In this document: in pieces, positions 10,433 to 22,270 of the stretch
Layout of the letters: each line of letters opens with the position of its first letter
Numbering within the stretch: the stretch's first letter is position 1
Assembly (NCBI GenBank): GCA_010015745.1
Contig: ML978209.1
Coordinates: 62,001-126,000 of the forward strand
Direction: 5' to 3'
Source of the DNA: Setomelanomma holmii
Lineage: Eukaryota; Ascomycota; Dothideomycetes; Pleosporales; Phaeosphaeriaceae
DNA: 64,000 bases
Translations under genes and position numbers: made by a program
Notes under the pieces: model-generated
Told to the model about the DNA's origin: nothing
Databases searched by the model: none
What the model saw: only the letters and a program-made list of their open reading frames with translations

Positions 10433-10910
10433 TCCAGACCTGACACGCCAGCTTTATCGCTACATACACCCTTCAGAGCCCGATATAAATCAAACATAAT
10501 CCTACATATCAAGCAAGAATCTCATCCCAAACATCTCGATGCCAAGCCCACGCCCCGTCGCTCATTCGCTGATCCAAACGGCCCGGATGATCAACCCGTC
10601 CCGCATCGCATCACGATCGTCCGCGCATGCGGTCATACCCCATCAACAGCACGTGCCGACCGGTTCAGGAACCGGTTTGCAACGTTCACTAGTCTCGCAA
10701 TTGGCGAACTTCCGAGCAACTTTGATGAATGGACCAGAAGACGAAGGTCGAGATGTTCGAGCGGCAGATTCGGTACGTAAGGGGCGTCGGGACGCTGGGC
10801 TGGCGATGTCATAGGTGTGGTTGAAGGGTGTGAGAGTGCGTTGTTAGAGGAGGAGCTTGTTTTGATGGGTTTTGAGAGGGAGTGGATCGGATATATAAGA
10901 ACAGTGTCCG
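10433..10910 (+). pseudogene. Possible decayed gene relic (three reading-frame pieces)
   Basis: Three short stretches in different frames look like parts of one protein: about 10515-10774 reads IVRACGHTPSTARADRFRNR and LAIGELPSNFDEW; about 10732-10821 reads KVEMFERQIRYVRGVGTLGW then RCHRCG and a stop; about 10812-10905 reads GVVEGCESALLEEELVLMGF. The order CGH ... CHRCG suggests a small metal-binding domain. No start codon lies in frame before the first piece, and two frame changes separate the pieces. A short intron (GTACGT at 10774, CATAG near 10814) could explain one change, but not both cleanly. I do not recognise the family; it may be a chance pattern. Confidence 0.25.
10892..10899 (+). 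promoter_or_regulatory. TATA-like element (TATATAAG) upstream of the small ORF at 11016
   Basis: The string TATATAAG stands about 120 bases before an ATG at 11016 and is followed by a pyrimidine/CAA-type leader. The spacing is typical of a fungal TATA promoter, but use is unproven. Confidence 0.3.
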
Positions 10911-11015
10911 CGAAGTTGATTGTAGTAAGAGGAGAACATCATCTGAACCTGAGCTTCAATATCATCCCTACCCTACAAATTCTGGTCCTTTGCAAACGAA
11001 CTCCACATATACAAA

Positions 11016-11273
11016 ATGTCTACATCCAACATTCAAACCCACGAGGACATCACAGCCGCTGGTCTCACCGAGGCTGACCAGAACATCAACAACACTGCCG
11101 AGGACATCAGCGACTCTGCGCGTTCACAGCAATGCGAAAATCTGTCTGGTTTCGGAATTCCAGATGCCATTGCTGAAAAGCTGGATTCTGACAAAATCGG
11201 GGTAGAAGCCATTGCTGAAACTCGTAGCGGAAATTGTGGAGACCGACTAAGCGTTCTGATCGCTCTTCCATGA
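11016..11273 (+). CDS. Small hypothetical ORF whose 3' part overlaps the DIM-2 relic
   Basis: An 85-codon ORF begins with a hydrophilic segment rich in Asp/Glu/Asn/Thr (MSTSNIQTHEDITAAGLTEA). From about codon 35 onward it runs antisense through sequence that encodes the DIM-2-like fragment on the other strand, so only the first ~34 codons look like original coding sequence. The simplest reading is a small gene truncated and fused to foreign sequence by a rearrangement. It has a TATA-like element and a leader. Whether a protein is made is unknown. Confidence 0.3.
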   Translation: MSTSNIQTHEDITAAGLTEADQNINNTAEDISDSARSQQCENLSGFGIPDAIAEKLDSDKIGVEAIAETRSGNCGDRLSVLIALP

Positions 11274-11704
11274 AGTCAAGAACATGCTTCGCCAATTGTG
11301 CAACCCACAGGAATGGATCGTGAAACCTCTTGTATGCCTGAGCAGGTCGTCGCAGTCGGAACCAGATGTCGTATTGTGGGTCCTTGCTGGCTAGCTCCGT
11401 CTGCGCGAAAGCGACCACTTCTGGGCTCTCATCGTCGCCAAAACCCTCGATGGAGGCATCTTGGATTCCAACGCCCGGTTCGATAGTGTTTGGTATTGCC
11501 GAGGCACAGAAACCCGTCAAAGCAGAGTTTCTTCGGATATGGAACTTCCAGATGTTGCAGACTGATCAACTCGAACAACCTTCCCTCGCGGCCAGCGGGT
11601 GATCTATAAATCTCAAAGTCCACAAGATCTGCAATGAGGATCTGTTTTTTTGGTCGTGTAGCCTTCATAACAGGGAAGCGCTTCCGAACAGGTTGCCCAC
11701 TCAA
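11107..11704 (-). pseudogene. Frameshifted fragment of a DIM-2-type cytosine DNA methyltransferase (N-terminal region only)
   Basis: Read on the minus strand, 11704-11429 gives KKQILIADLVDFEIYRSP and FDGFLCLGNTKHYR; the sequence then continues one frame away (11520-11107) as VGIQDASIEGFGDD, DPQYDIWFRLRRPAQAYKRF, HDPFLWVAQLAKHVLDFME and QNQTDFRIAV-like residues up to a stop. These blocks correspond to the non-catalytic region before the BAH and methyltransferase domains of fungal DIM-2 (the enzyme that methylates RIP-mutated DNA), as I remember the family. The frame changes near 11475-11500 in KHY/EPGVG, without splice sites, which is a disabling indel. The BAH and catalytic motifs (PCQ, ENV) are absent from the window. 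It is a relic, not a working enzyme. Confidence 0.6.
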
Positions 11705-12812
11705 CCTTCAACGATCCGATTGCCGTGCGTTCTCTGGCAATAGGAACTGAGGGGACCCAGTGCAGTGAGTGGGAGCGGGCCAAGTCGCTGTTGAGAGAAC
11801 TCTTATGCTGTCTGGTATTGGCTGTGGCCGACTCATTGTTTGTCCTCCTTCCACGATGTCCAGGGCTAGGTGGAGTTACAGCTATGGTTTCACCATTGAT
11901 TGGCATGTCGAGAGGTCAGTGGTATCGAAGACGGGCGTTGTCGAAGCACACCGCGGTACGATTGAATCATCCAGGGTTGGTAGCCTTTAACCGCGCATCG
12001 AGTCTCGTTGTACAGGTGCCACGACAAAAGAGCAAATCGATTGTGGAGATCGATGTGCAAACCACATGAGTCAGCGGTTTGCAGTCACCTAGACACTCAT
12101 CGCAAGATGCACTTCGCAGTGAATGTGAAGGTGAAGCAAGAGCCAGTCGAGAACAGTATTCCCAGCTCTTTGAGGCGACAGCGAAAGGTCGCGGTGCGAA
12201 CACAGCGACGAAGTACTCCCAGACTTCGCGAAGATGCGACAACAAAGCAATGGACTCAAGGAGAGCTAATGAACGGTGAGGAGGTCATGTTTGGTGTCGC
12301 TGAACGTCTCGGAAGCCGTCACAATGAGGAGACGGTAGTAGTGACTCTGGTAGGCGAGAGCGACGGGACAAGTCCCGAGGCAAGGGCAGTCCCAGCCACC
12401 CATTTCGCGGAAAGCGAGAGCGAGGCCATTGCGCGACAAAGGGCAGCTGGCATTACGATGAAAGTTTAGGAGGGTGTAGAGCGGGTTGGAGATGAGCCAT
12501 GTGTGCTTGTGGTGAGAGCAAGGCCAGGAATGTGGCAAGCTGGGGTTGTGCTTCATGGACCCTGACGCGACACGTGCTTGTGTGTTAAGCTTTCAGAATG
12601 TGCTCTCACGACTGAGCACGCATAAAGCTGGATGCAATAGATACTCTTGAGATTGTATAGTAGATAATGATGCGACGTCCTTGCCATATATACCTTTTGT
12701 GAGTCAATAGATCATCGTCGTCGTCAGCACAGCTCCCAGAACCGAAGTTGACCTGCCCACCAAAACGCCTTGCCATAAAACGCCATCATACATGCATCCA
12801 AGTCCACTGCAT
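11705..12812. other. Gene-poor stretch next to the DIM-2 relic
   Basis: ORFs of 90-150 codons occur on both strands. The longest starts with ATG at 12107 (to 12469, plus strand, 120 residues, charged, containing KVKQEPVENS) and has no recognisable domain. On the minus strand 11906-11705 may be a further part of the relic, but I cannot match it. No terminal repeats or target-site duplications were spotted. Confidence 0.45.
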
Positions 12813-14093
12813 CTAGTCGTTGTGTGGCGCATAGTCCCAGATATGACTCGAGTCCCAGCTCTCTGTCTCTTCCTTGCGCAGCTTTGGGTCGTCTCCGCGC
12901 TTCTTCGCCTCTTCCCGCAGCGCATCCATCTCCCTGTCCATAGTGCCAATCTCAATTCTCAGCTTGCTGATTGTGGCCTTCTCTGTCTCGTTAAAATCCG
13001 GATCCTTGCCCTCCTTCTTCGCCTCGTCTTCGCGCTTGTTGAACTCGTCCAGCTTCGACCACTTCTCGTTGCGAGCATCCTGCTTCTCGAAGTACTCGGC
13101 GAACTTCTGGCGCCCGCCAAAACAGTATCCGTAGCCGTCGCAGTAGCATGTGTTCATAGCGGGGCACAGAATCTCGTGGCTTGTAAATATGTAGTGCCAG
13201 ATGTACTCGAAGACACGTCCAGAGAATTGGTCGTCCATGCCTGTCGTGAGCAGCCACTTGCGGTAGTGCCTGAATCGCTCGATGGGCACCTCTCGTATCC
13301 GTTCTCTGGAGACAGCAAATTGCGCGCAGCAAATGCCTGATATGGAGGGCGGGATTGGTGCGCCGGGGTGTATCTCCTCCCAGATGTTCTTCCGCCAGTA
13401 GATCTCTTCTGGCTTATGGAAGAAATCAAAGTCGCCGCCTGGGCGGTCCATATGTATCCAGTCCGGACAACCGGGGTCATGGTGGCATCGTACGTTCATA
13501 TAGCCCATGCGTGCGACTCGCTCGTGGTTGAGGCGCTTCACGATCTGGGCGGCGTCGAGGCCCATTAGCATGTTGTTGTGCCAGGCGTGGCGATGGGCGT
13601 GCATGAACATGGTCGTGTCTGCAAGGTCGTCGTAGTGGTCGATGATATAGCTGAGATAGACCTGGCGCATCAATTAGCTTTCAAGCAATCTGCACAGCGC
13701 AGCCTTGCTGTCGCATACCATAGCTTCGCGGCCCTTGTTCTTGGGGATTTTATTCTCCGCATTGGGATTGTCGACCTCATAGATGACCAGCGGCGCATCT
13801 GGAATTTCATCCTTCATCCAGCTGATGTCCTCTTTCTCTGTCTTGGGAATAACAATCTTGAAGGTGTAGTTGCTGCCTGGCGCTTTCGCTTGACCGTCCG
13901 TGAACTTGGGTACTATGCTAAAGTCCAGCGGATCGCCCTTGTATACCGGGCTGGAAACTTGCGTGGGCTTCGGGTTCGGGTTCCATCCTGATATCGAGCC
14001 GCCTGTGGTGGGCAGGTGAAGATACCACCATACGAGGCAGAGGCACAGGAAGATGAAGACGAAGGGAACGAGGCGCGGCGGGCCCGAGAGCAT
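12813..14093 (-). CDS. DUF3431 family type II membrane protein
   Basis: Two exons (13719-14093 and 12813-13661) joined across a 57-base intron (13662-13718, donor GTATGC, acceptor CCAG) give 407 residues. Without splicing a TAA interrupts the frame; with it the junction reads GREAM|VYLSYIIDHYDDL, which is continuous family sequence. A single membrane span near residues 8-28 (VPFVFIFLCLCLVWWYLHLP) follows a short cytosolic tail, so the rest is probably in the ER/Golgi lumen. The body has the conserved pieces HAHRHAWHN, YMNVRCHHDPGCP and the GICCAQFAVSRERI block, and ends in a charged, coiled-coil-prone tail. DUF3431 proteins are common in fungi; a glycosyltransferase-like role has been suggested but no activity is established. 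The start is the first real ATG; the upstream in-frame codon is GTG. Confidence 0.85.
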
Positions 14094-14901
14094 CGTGGCG
14101 GCGGAATGGGTGGGTCGAGGTGAGGCGCTTTTGTTCACCGCATGTGGATGAATTGGGGAAGTGTCTCGCGCGATGTGGTCATGGTTTTGGACGCGGAGGA
14201 TCCCTGGTGGCCCTAACCGTAAGCCTCCTTTCGGTGGAGCGCCATAACTTTTGGCGCGTCACGGCCAGCGATCCCTGATCCAGACCTCGCCTTGCACGCA
14301 TCCCTGTGCAACACCAAGCCTCGCCTACACGGGTACTAATAATACAAAGCTGGGCATGCGGCAAGCTCCCGGTACAGAAGAGCTACGCGCACCACATTCC
14401 TCACCATCTTTCCACGTCATCACTGGGTTAGCCTCACTGCGTGCCGATCTGTTTGATGTCTTTCAGCTCTTGCAACCACAACAGCTCTAAATCAAAGTTC
14501 GGTCCGAACACGCAACAGAATGCATCGCTGATGCATACAACGTTGAATCGACGAGAATGCAGATCGATTCGAATCTGGCGTAGACCTCAGCAGCGCCTGT
14601 GGAACCTCTGATCATGAATTGGTCAACTGAACAGCCAAAGCGAATGGAAGAGAGGTGTCTTCGCAGAGTACAGGCAAGGCATTGTTCAACGATCAAAGGG
14701 CGTCGCAATATCTCGCAGTGGGGATCGAAGCGATCCAGAAGTAATGGAGAGCGATGTTTCAGGGATTGCAAGGGATCCAGGCGCACCCACGCTGCCCACA
14801 CTTCGTCATAGAATTCTATGAGGCCCAGACTCGAAAGGTACTCAGAATCGCAAGTCGATTGAGCCTGAGGACCTCAGGAGCGGAAGGCATAAGTAACCTG
14901 T
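14094..14901. other. Intergenic region, no gene seen
   Basis: Lies between the start of the DUF3431 gene and the end of the MFS gene. A minus-strand ORF of 104 codons (14487-14801) shows no coding character. No RNA gene or repeat seen. Confidence 0.55.
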
Positions 14902-16628
14902 CTATTCCCTCTTCATACCAATCTTCCCAATACCCTTCAATCCCCAGATAAACATCAGCCCCGTCGCACAGCTCAGCGCAAACAAGTACCAGAACGCTGC
15001 TCTGAAGCCCACCATAAGCGCCTCTGGGCTCTCCTTGTCACGATACCTCAAATGCTCCGTAATGCTAGCCGCAATAACACCACTTGTGGCCAAGCCCACA
15101 CTCTTGCCAATTTGCGCTACAGTGTTGAACACGCCGCCAGCGAGCCCTTGTGTTTTCGCCGGAAACACTGAAGTAATGACCAGGTTGGAGATGGTGAACA
15201 GAGCATCTGCGCCCATGGGGTTGAGGAAGACGGCTGGAAAGGCACAGGCCCAGTACGTCCACTCTGGCTGGATGACGCACATGAGCAGCGCGCCGATCGT
15301 CGTCAGACCGCCGCCAACAACGACAGCAAAGTCGGCGCGAACTCTGTGCGCAATCAAACCCATCACCAGGTTGGCAACTGCACCAGCAATGGGCGCGGGC
15401 AAGAAGCGGATGGACGTTTGTATCGGAGAGATCTTCTGGATGTCCTGAAAGAAGAGCGTAAGGTATGTCTCGATGGCATTGAAGACGCCCCACGTGATGA
15501 AGACTCCGAGACATAGGACACTGAAGACACGATTTCGCCACAGGGAGTTGGGAATGATCGCTGGGCGACCGAGTTTCTCTTGTCGTCCTACCCAGAAGAT
15601 GAAGGCTGGGATGAGCTCTAGTGCAGTAATGAGGAGGCCTAGAGTCGTTGGTTCGCGGATCTTTGCGGTTTGGTCTGATATGAGGCTAGTTGTTGGTAGT
15701 GGTTTGTCCATGTGCGATAGTTCAAAGGGAATACTTACGCAAAGCAATAGGACAGGAGAGCCAGCGAAGTGCTTCCCAGAGCAATGCCAAGCCAATGATC
15801 TCAGTCTTGAGTCTGTTCAGGACCTCTGCCTGTCTTCCCGCGAGCTTGGGAAGGCCGATGAATGCCACGACGAAGATGATGGTGTTAATGATGGTACAAA
15901 GATGGAAACCCCGACGCCACCCTATAGTGTCGGAGAACACACCGCCCAACACCAAGCGAAATGAGAACCCGATCGGCTGACCTCCTCCCATAGACGCAAA
16001 TGCGATGTTCCTACTCTTGCCCTCAGGGAAGGTACTCGTGATAATGCTAACAGCCGAAGGCAAACAGAACGAGATCGCAACGCCAGCAAGTGCCCGAAAC
16101 ACAATGAGTTGAGTCCCGTTTTGAGCCAGACTGCATGCAAGCGTAAAGCCGGATTGTAGAATACATCCAGTCAGATACATGGGTCTCGAGCCTACGACAT
16201 CGGCTACCGAGCCAAGAAGTAGAAGAGTACATCCACATGTCAGGGGATATATGGAGATTGGCCTACGTTGTCAGTCATCCTATTCGAGTGAGAATGATGG
16301 TACAGGCTCACCGCAGAAGTACACTAGGAGCCAGGTGCAAGTCTCGAGCCATCGTTGGTAACGCCACAGCTGTAACACCAGAGAGCATGGAACCGATCAT
16401 TCTCACACAGACGACGGTGACTAGCACGATTGCCGTGGTCTTCTTTCCTGGAGGCTGCAGCTGCTCGACATCGACGACATTGCTTTTGCTGTTGATCGGT
16501 TGGAGATCTTCTGTTGAGGGTGATACGAGGTGGCCTTTTTGGTGGACACTTGGTGGTTGGGTAATCGGGCTCGGATCTGACGTTGCTGGGAATAATTCGA
16601 GCTCAATTGACGTCGAGGTTCGCAACAT
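14902..16628 (-). CDS. Major facilitator superfamily transporter, DHA2/14-TMS type
   Basis: Three exons (16312-16628, 15739-16262, 14902-15674) join in phase to 537 residues. A ~60-residue hydrophilic N-terminus is followed by many hydrophobic spans. Visible MFS landmarks are LLLLGSVADVVGSRPMYLTG (motif A, between helices 2 and 3), VFRALAGVAISFCLPS, and the motif-C-like GGGQPIGFSFRLVLGGVFSD in helix 5. Such proton-driven antiporters in the plasma or vacuolar membrane export drugs, dyes, amino acids or secondary metabolites; the cargo cannot be told. The first intron is 49 bases and the second 64 bases, both with standard GTGAG/GTAAG donors. No biosynthetic cluster is adjacent, so it may be a stand-alone exporter. 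Confidence 0.88.
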
Positions 16629-17410
16629 GGTGGGCTACAAGGTAGGCTTGGACTGTGACAGAGAGGAAATGTGAAGCGAGGTCCTGTAGTAGAAGGAAGG
16701 AGCAACCCGCTTTTGGAAGAAACGGCTTGACGACTGCCTAAGTGGATTTGTAGTAGTGCAGAAATCGTTGCTTGACTAAGATAAAGCTAATCTTCACAGT
16801 CGTGAAGTTGAATGGATACTATTTGTGAAGTCGATGACGTTAGGTTAAGGCGCCCATCCACGCCCTATAGAATCACGCTCCGTCATATAGGACCAGATCT
16901 GAATGAGCTGCGGAGTTCGATACTGCTAGACATAATCTACTTCCGACCTCCCGACACGACTCAGAGAAATCTTCCTGTATTCGTGTCTCTGCGTTGGCGG
17001 TCATGTCGGAGAAGACAGTGGATGAAGGTTTACGCGCGCAGTTATCCGTCGGATTCACCAGCCTCGTTCCTGAGCTAGACGTTATCGATAGCCGCCACAG
17101 TGTGGCTGAATTGCGGACCTCCGAGACATGGGACACCTTGCGAGATGGGCTGAAACGAACTGCGGATAGTGATGAAAGCAATTCCACGCCATTTTCAACC
17201 GGTACATTCGTGTCTTTGACAGCTTCCTTGACCTGTCCATCTTAGATCTCTGGTAACAGCTGAAGGAGCAGGATTAGCCCCAGAACGACATGCTCCACGT
17301 TGCAACTTCATGAGTTGTTGCTCCCACTCCATCCCCAGTACAGACTCGTGATCTGAAGCTCGCCAAAGCTCTGTGTATCTTTAGAGAACCTTTGGGGCAT
17401 TTTTGAAGCT
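16629..17410. other. Divergent intergenic region between MFS transporter and UGGT genes
   Basis: Upstream region of two divergent genes. ORFs of 80-105 codons overlap on opposite strands near 16870-17245 without any recognisable domain. No RNA gene or repeat seen. Confidence 0.55.
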
Positions 17411-20400
17411 ATGCGGGCATCAGCTTCGTTGCTGAGCGCGCAAGGGCTGTTTGCGCTCAGTGCAATTCACCACACTGGTGCTTTGGCAAGCCCAACAATC
17501 AACGTTGCTCTTCGAGCCTCTTTCAATCCCGCTCCATATCTTGTAGAGCTCTTGTAACGCTCTCTGCTCCTCCGTCGCGACACTGAAGCTTACAACGCAT
17601 AGAGAAACCGCTTCAGACGAGAACGCGACCTCATATTACCCCATCCTCGACCGAATATCACAAGGCTACTTCGACGAGCGAGCCACTGAGCAGCAGCTTT
17701 ATACCGCTTTTGTAGACTTGCTACATAGTGATGGACATATCACAGAACCCGAAGCTCTCGCCTCCTTTGAGTTTGCGCTTTCAGTCCGGTCGGCCGCGCC
17801 GCGGATAGAAGCACACTACCAATTCTACAAGACTTCTGTGGAGCCTTCTTTGGAGGCGGTGCAAACAGAGGAATGCAAAATCTGGGTCTCATTTGGGGGC
17901 AAGCAATACTGCTCACCACAACTAGAGGAGCCTTTTGGTGCCATTGACAGTGAGCGGTACGACGAAGAGCTCGATCTCGGCAGGTACATGCTCACATGGC
18001 TTCAGCACGTACGAACTACCCTTCGACCGCATACTTGGTAATAGCTCAGCTTTGCCCGCGATATTATACGCCGACATCACCGCACCGCTGTTCAAGAACT
18101 GGCACAGTATACTTAGCAAGACAGCCACCGTAGGCAAAACATCGTACAGGATCCGACATAAGCCTTCTTTGAAGGCTCCAACATCACCTCTCGTGGTGAA
18201 TGGATACGGTGTCGAGCTTCAGCTTAAGCGCACAGACTACATTGTCATCGATGACAGACAGAAGGGAGAAGGTCAGGTCGGTGGCCAGAAGCCTTTGGGA
18301 ACAGGTCTAGACGAGGGCGAAGACGTTGCTGACCTCAAGCCTCTGTCCAAGGACGAAGTGGAAGACCTTGGTATCAAGGCTGCCAGCCTCGTTATGAAAA
18401 GCGACAAGCCCATGGACACATTGCTCAAGCTGGTCCAGGACTTTCCAAAGTACTCATCAGTCATCGGTGGCCACATTGTATCCGAGGATTTTCTCAGCGA
18501 GCACACGAAGAACCGCGAGCAACTTCTTCCGACGGGCTATAACGTCATATGGATCAATGGCGTCCAGATGCCTGCGCGTGATATCAATCCGTACTCCCTG
18601 CTTGCGCACCTGAGGCGAGAGAGGAAGCTCGTCAATGGTATCAAAAGTCAAGGTCTGTCTGCCCCTGATGTGGTTTCTCTCCTGTCGCATGAGGCTATTA
18701 GCGCTACGCAAACAGAAGATGAACCGCAACGTTACGACTTCAGAGACGAATTGGAGGGTGGCAACGTCATCATCTACATGAACGACATCGAGAAAGACTC
18801 TCGCTACGAGACCTGGCCGAGTGAACTTCGCGCTGTGAGCATGTTAAATTCACATAGACTTATTGCATTTGCTGACACCAACAACAGCTACTTCAGAGAA
18901 CATTCCCTGGTCAATTGCCGTCAGTCCGCCGCGACATTCACAACGCCATCGTCCCCATAGACTTCACTTCTGCCGAGGACGTGTCATCGGTGCTTGACAC
19001 CATACAGAGCCTCGTCAAGCGAGGTATTCCGTTGCGATGGGGACTAGTACCGCAAACCTTGGCTCCTGCTGCAGCAGAACAAGCTATGATCATTTACTAT
19101 CTTAAGGAGGCCTACGGCTTGTCTGCCATGGTTAAATATCTGCAAGCTGTAAGATCTCCAACTTCGAATTAGTACTCAGACTAATTGGCATGCTAGGCAT
19201 CTGAAGGCAAGAAGCTCGCATCACCCGACCAGGCGATATTTGCTGCCGTGGTCAAAGATGGCAAAGTCCGCAGCGACCACGAGGCTCTGGACTTTGCGGA
19301 TGTCTTCAAATCCGAGCAAGTACAGAAGCAAGTGGTGGGAGCGCAGCAATATCTCAAGCGCCTGGCAGCCGACGTGCCGAACGCTCCTATCTTTGTCAAT
19401 GGTGTTCCAATTGCTCAGGGCGAGGACTGGCTATCTTTACTCAGCCAGCGTGTTGGCCTGGATCTTCGACAGATTCAGAAAGGTGTTTTCGAGGGCATCT
19501 TCACTGACGATTCTTGGGTTCCGCAATACTTCCTGTTCCAGGCTGCCACTAGACGGAACCCTTTGATTGTGCCGGAGAATGAGAAGAATATCACTCTCAT
19601 CAACCTGGCCGAGTTCGAAGAGACTCACGGCGAAGTGTTTAAGAAGATGCCTCGTATCGAGGCTGCTGAGTCCGCGAGCAAGAGTGATTGGGCACATATC
19701 ACTGTGCTAGGAGACTTTGATTCTGAGTCCGGACTGAAACTACTCAAGTCTGTAGCTCTTTACCGCAAAGAGAACCTTAACGTGGAGCTGGTCTTGATTC
19801 ACGACCCAGAAGCTGGCGCAGACCAGTCTAATACCTCGGAAGACCTTCTTGAGGCATACATCAAGTCAGACCGAGAATTGACCAACGAAGCCTTCTTGGC
19901 ACTCCTTGAGCAGACTCCACAATTTGGTCCCACACCAGCCAACTCTACCTTGTTCTGGAAGTCAGCAGCACCAATTTACGAAGCGTTCGGTTTGAAGCCA
20001 GGTCAGCATGCCTTGGTCGTGAATGGGCGATACGTGGGCCCGATACCCAAGGAGCAAATTTTCTCAAAGGAGGACATTGAGACATTGATCACCTATGAGA
20101 CAAACAAGCGCATACAGCCGCTCGGTCAGGCTCTCACAGATCTAGACCTCACATCAAAACTCGCTGAGCCCTTTGAAGTTGCAAAGATTCAATCCCTTGT
20201 CGCGCTCTCGCTCATCTCTGATGTACCGGAAGGTATCTTTGAGTCCGCTTCAGCTCTCCGTGTCGCCGCTTTCAAGAATTGGACAGCGGAGCACACCGCG
20301 ATTGTCAAGGGCGACATCGACAGCGCAGTCTTCCAGATCGTTGCGTCCATCGATCCTGCCACAGAGCTGGCGCAGAAATGGGTTCCAATTCTCAAGACGT

Positions 20401-22133
20401 TGAGCGATATGGAAGGCGTGCATCTCAAACTCTTCCTGAACCCCAAACAACACCTGCAAGAACTGCCAGTGAAGCGCTTCTATAGGTATTTATTGGATGC
20501 GAGACCCACCTTCAATCCTGATGGATCAGTTGGTAGCTTGGAAGCCCATTTCTCTGGTATCCCCAAGGAAGCTCTTCTCAACCTTGGAATGGATGTGCCT
20601 CCCTCTTGGCTCGTTGCGCCGGAAGAATCTATCCACGATCTTGACAACATCAAGCTCAGCACCCTCCCTGCTGGCACCAACATCAACGCGATCTATGGTC
20701 TGGAGAGCATTCTGATCGAAGGGCACTCGCGTGACACAACGAACGGAGGTCAACCGCCTAGTGGTGCTGAGGTAGTGCTTGCAACCGAGAAAGATCCCCA
20801 TTTTGCCGATACTATCATCATGGCAAATCTGGGCTACTTTCAGTTCAAGGCCAACCCTGGCTTCTACAACATCAAGCTCAAGAGCGGTCGCTCGCAGGAG
20901 ATCTTCAGCTTGGACAGTGCAGGACCCAAGGGTTGGCTTCCACAACCCGGCGACGAGACCACCGAAATAGCTCTCATGAGCTTCCAAGGCGCGACCATCT
21001 TCCCACGCCTGTCCCGCAAACCAGGACAAGAAACAGCAGACGTTCTGACGCCCGAAGAGTCTCTCGCCTCCGAACTCGTTGGCAAAGGCACCGACACCGT
21101 CAACAAATTTCTCGGCAAGATTGGCCTCAATTTCAACTCGCAAAGAGTCCTCGACAAAGGCGCCGAACTCCTAGGGACCAAAACCGCGAAGAAGGGCACA
21201 CAGGCAGACATCAACATCTTCTCCGTCGCCTCGGGCCACCTGTACGAACGCATGCTCAACATCATGATGCTCTCGGTAATGAAGCACACCACACACTCCG
21301 TAAAATTCTGGTTCATCGAGCAATTCCTCTCACCGTCTTTCAAATCCTTCCTCCCACACATGAGCCGCGAATACGGCTTCGACTACGAAATGGTCACCTA
21401 CAAATGGCCGCACTGGCTCCGGGGGCAGACTGAAAAACAGCGCGAAATTTGGGGTTACAAAATTCTCTTCCTCGACGTGTTGTTCCCGCTCGATTTGCAA
21501 AAAGTCATTTTTGTGGATGCAGACCAAATCGTAAGAACGGACATGTACGACCTCGTCACGCACGATCTACAAGGTGCGCCATATGGCTTCACGCCCATGG
21601 GCAGTTCGCGCACCGAAATGGAAGGCTTCCGCTTCTGGAAGACCGGGTACTGGGCAAACTTCCTACGCGGTCGACCATACCATATTTCCGCACTATACGT
21701 CGTCGACCTGGTTAAATTCCGGCAACTCGCTGCGGGAGATCGGTTGCGTCAACAGTACCACAGCCTTTCCGCGGACCCGAATAGCTTGTCGAATCTCGAT
21801 CAGGATCTGCCGAATAACATGCAGTTTAATCTCCCAATTCACTCGTTGCCGCAGGAGTGGTTGTGGTGCGAGACGTGGTGCGCAGATGAGGATTTGGAAA
21901 AGGCGAAGACGATTGATTTGTGTAATAATCCGATGACCAAGGAACCGAAGTTGGATCGGGCGCGCAGGCAGATCCCGGAGTGGAATGTGTATGATGAGGA
22001 GATTGGGGCCTTGGCGAGGAGGGTCAAGGGAGAGAAGGAGGTGGAAGGGGTGGTGGATGTGCAGGCGGAAGAGCAGATTAGGGAGAAGATGAGGAAGGAC
22101 GAGGAGAGGAGGAGGGAGAAGGATGAGTTGTAG
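17411..22133 (+). CDS. UDP-glucose:glycoprotein glucosyltransferase (UGGT), ER folding sensor
   Basis: Re-glucosylates N-glycans of misfolded glycoproteins in the ER lumen so that calnexin can rebind them. Five exons in phase: 17411-17553, 17603-17956, 18006-18834, 18888-19148, 19197-22133, total 1507 residues, the normal family size. A signal peptide (MRASASLLSAQGLFALSAIH, cut near residue 26) precedes INVALRASFNPAPYLVELLE, typical of UGGT. The long middle contains the tandem thioredoxin-like folding sensor domains (for example ELPFDRILG, YGVELQLKRTDYIVIDDR, RRDIHNAIVPIDF). The C-terminal GT24 catalytic domain has INIFSVASGHLYERML, FVDADQIVRTDMYDL with the DxD motif, and WCETWC. The protein ends in KDEL, an ER retrieval signal. 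The exon 2/3 junction uses a GTACGA donor and is the least certain border. Confidence 0.95.
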
Positions 22134-22270
22134 CTACTTGGGATGGGCTGAGAGCCATAGTGCGGGTCTGCAAGCGGTGTGAAGGAGTACAGAAGGATGA
22201 AGGAATGTGGAGCTATAGATGATTTTATCAATGGAGAGACTACCGAAGACATGCCAACTCCAGCGTCGCA

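Noticed and set aside
12107..12469. Plus-strand 120-codon ORF near the DIM-2 relic as a gene
   Set aside because: No family resemblance, no promoter-like sequence and overlapping open frames; kept only as a note in the intergenic entry.
13662..13718. Apparent stop codon splitting the DUF3431 gene into two ORFs
   Set aside because: The TAA lies in a 57-base GTATGC...CCAG intron; splicing restores continuous family sequence.
14555..14585. GATTCGAATC string resembling a tRNA T-loop
   Set aside because: It is a palindrome with no surrounding cloverleaf or promoter boxes.
16179..16361. Plus-strand ORF starting MGLEPTTSATEPRSR
   Set aside because: It is antisense to the MFS transporter, whose exon structure and motifs explain the sequence.
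18835..18887. Apparent truncation of UGGT at 18960 and a second start downstream
   Set aside because: A normal 53-base intron changes the frame and joins SELRA to LLQRTFPGQ of the same protein.
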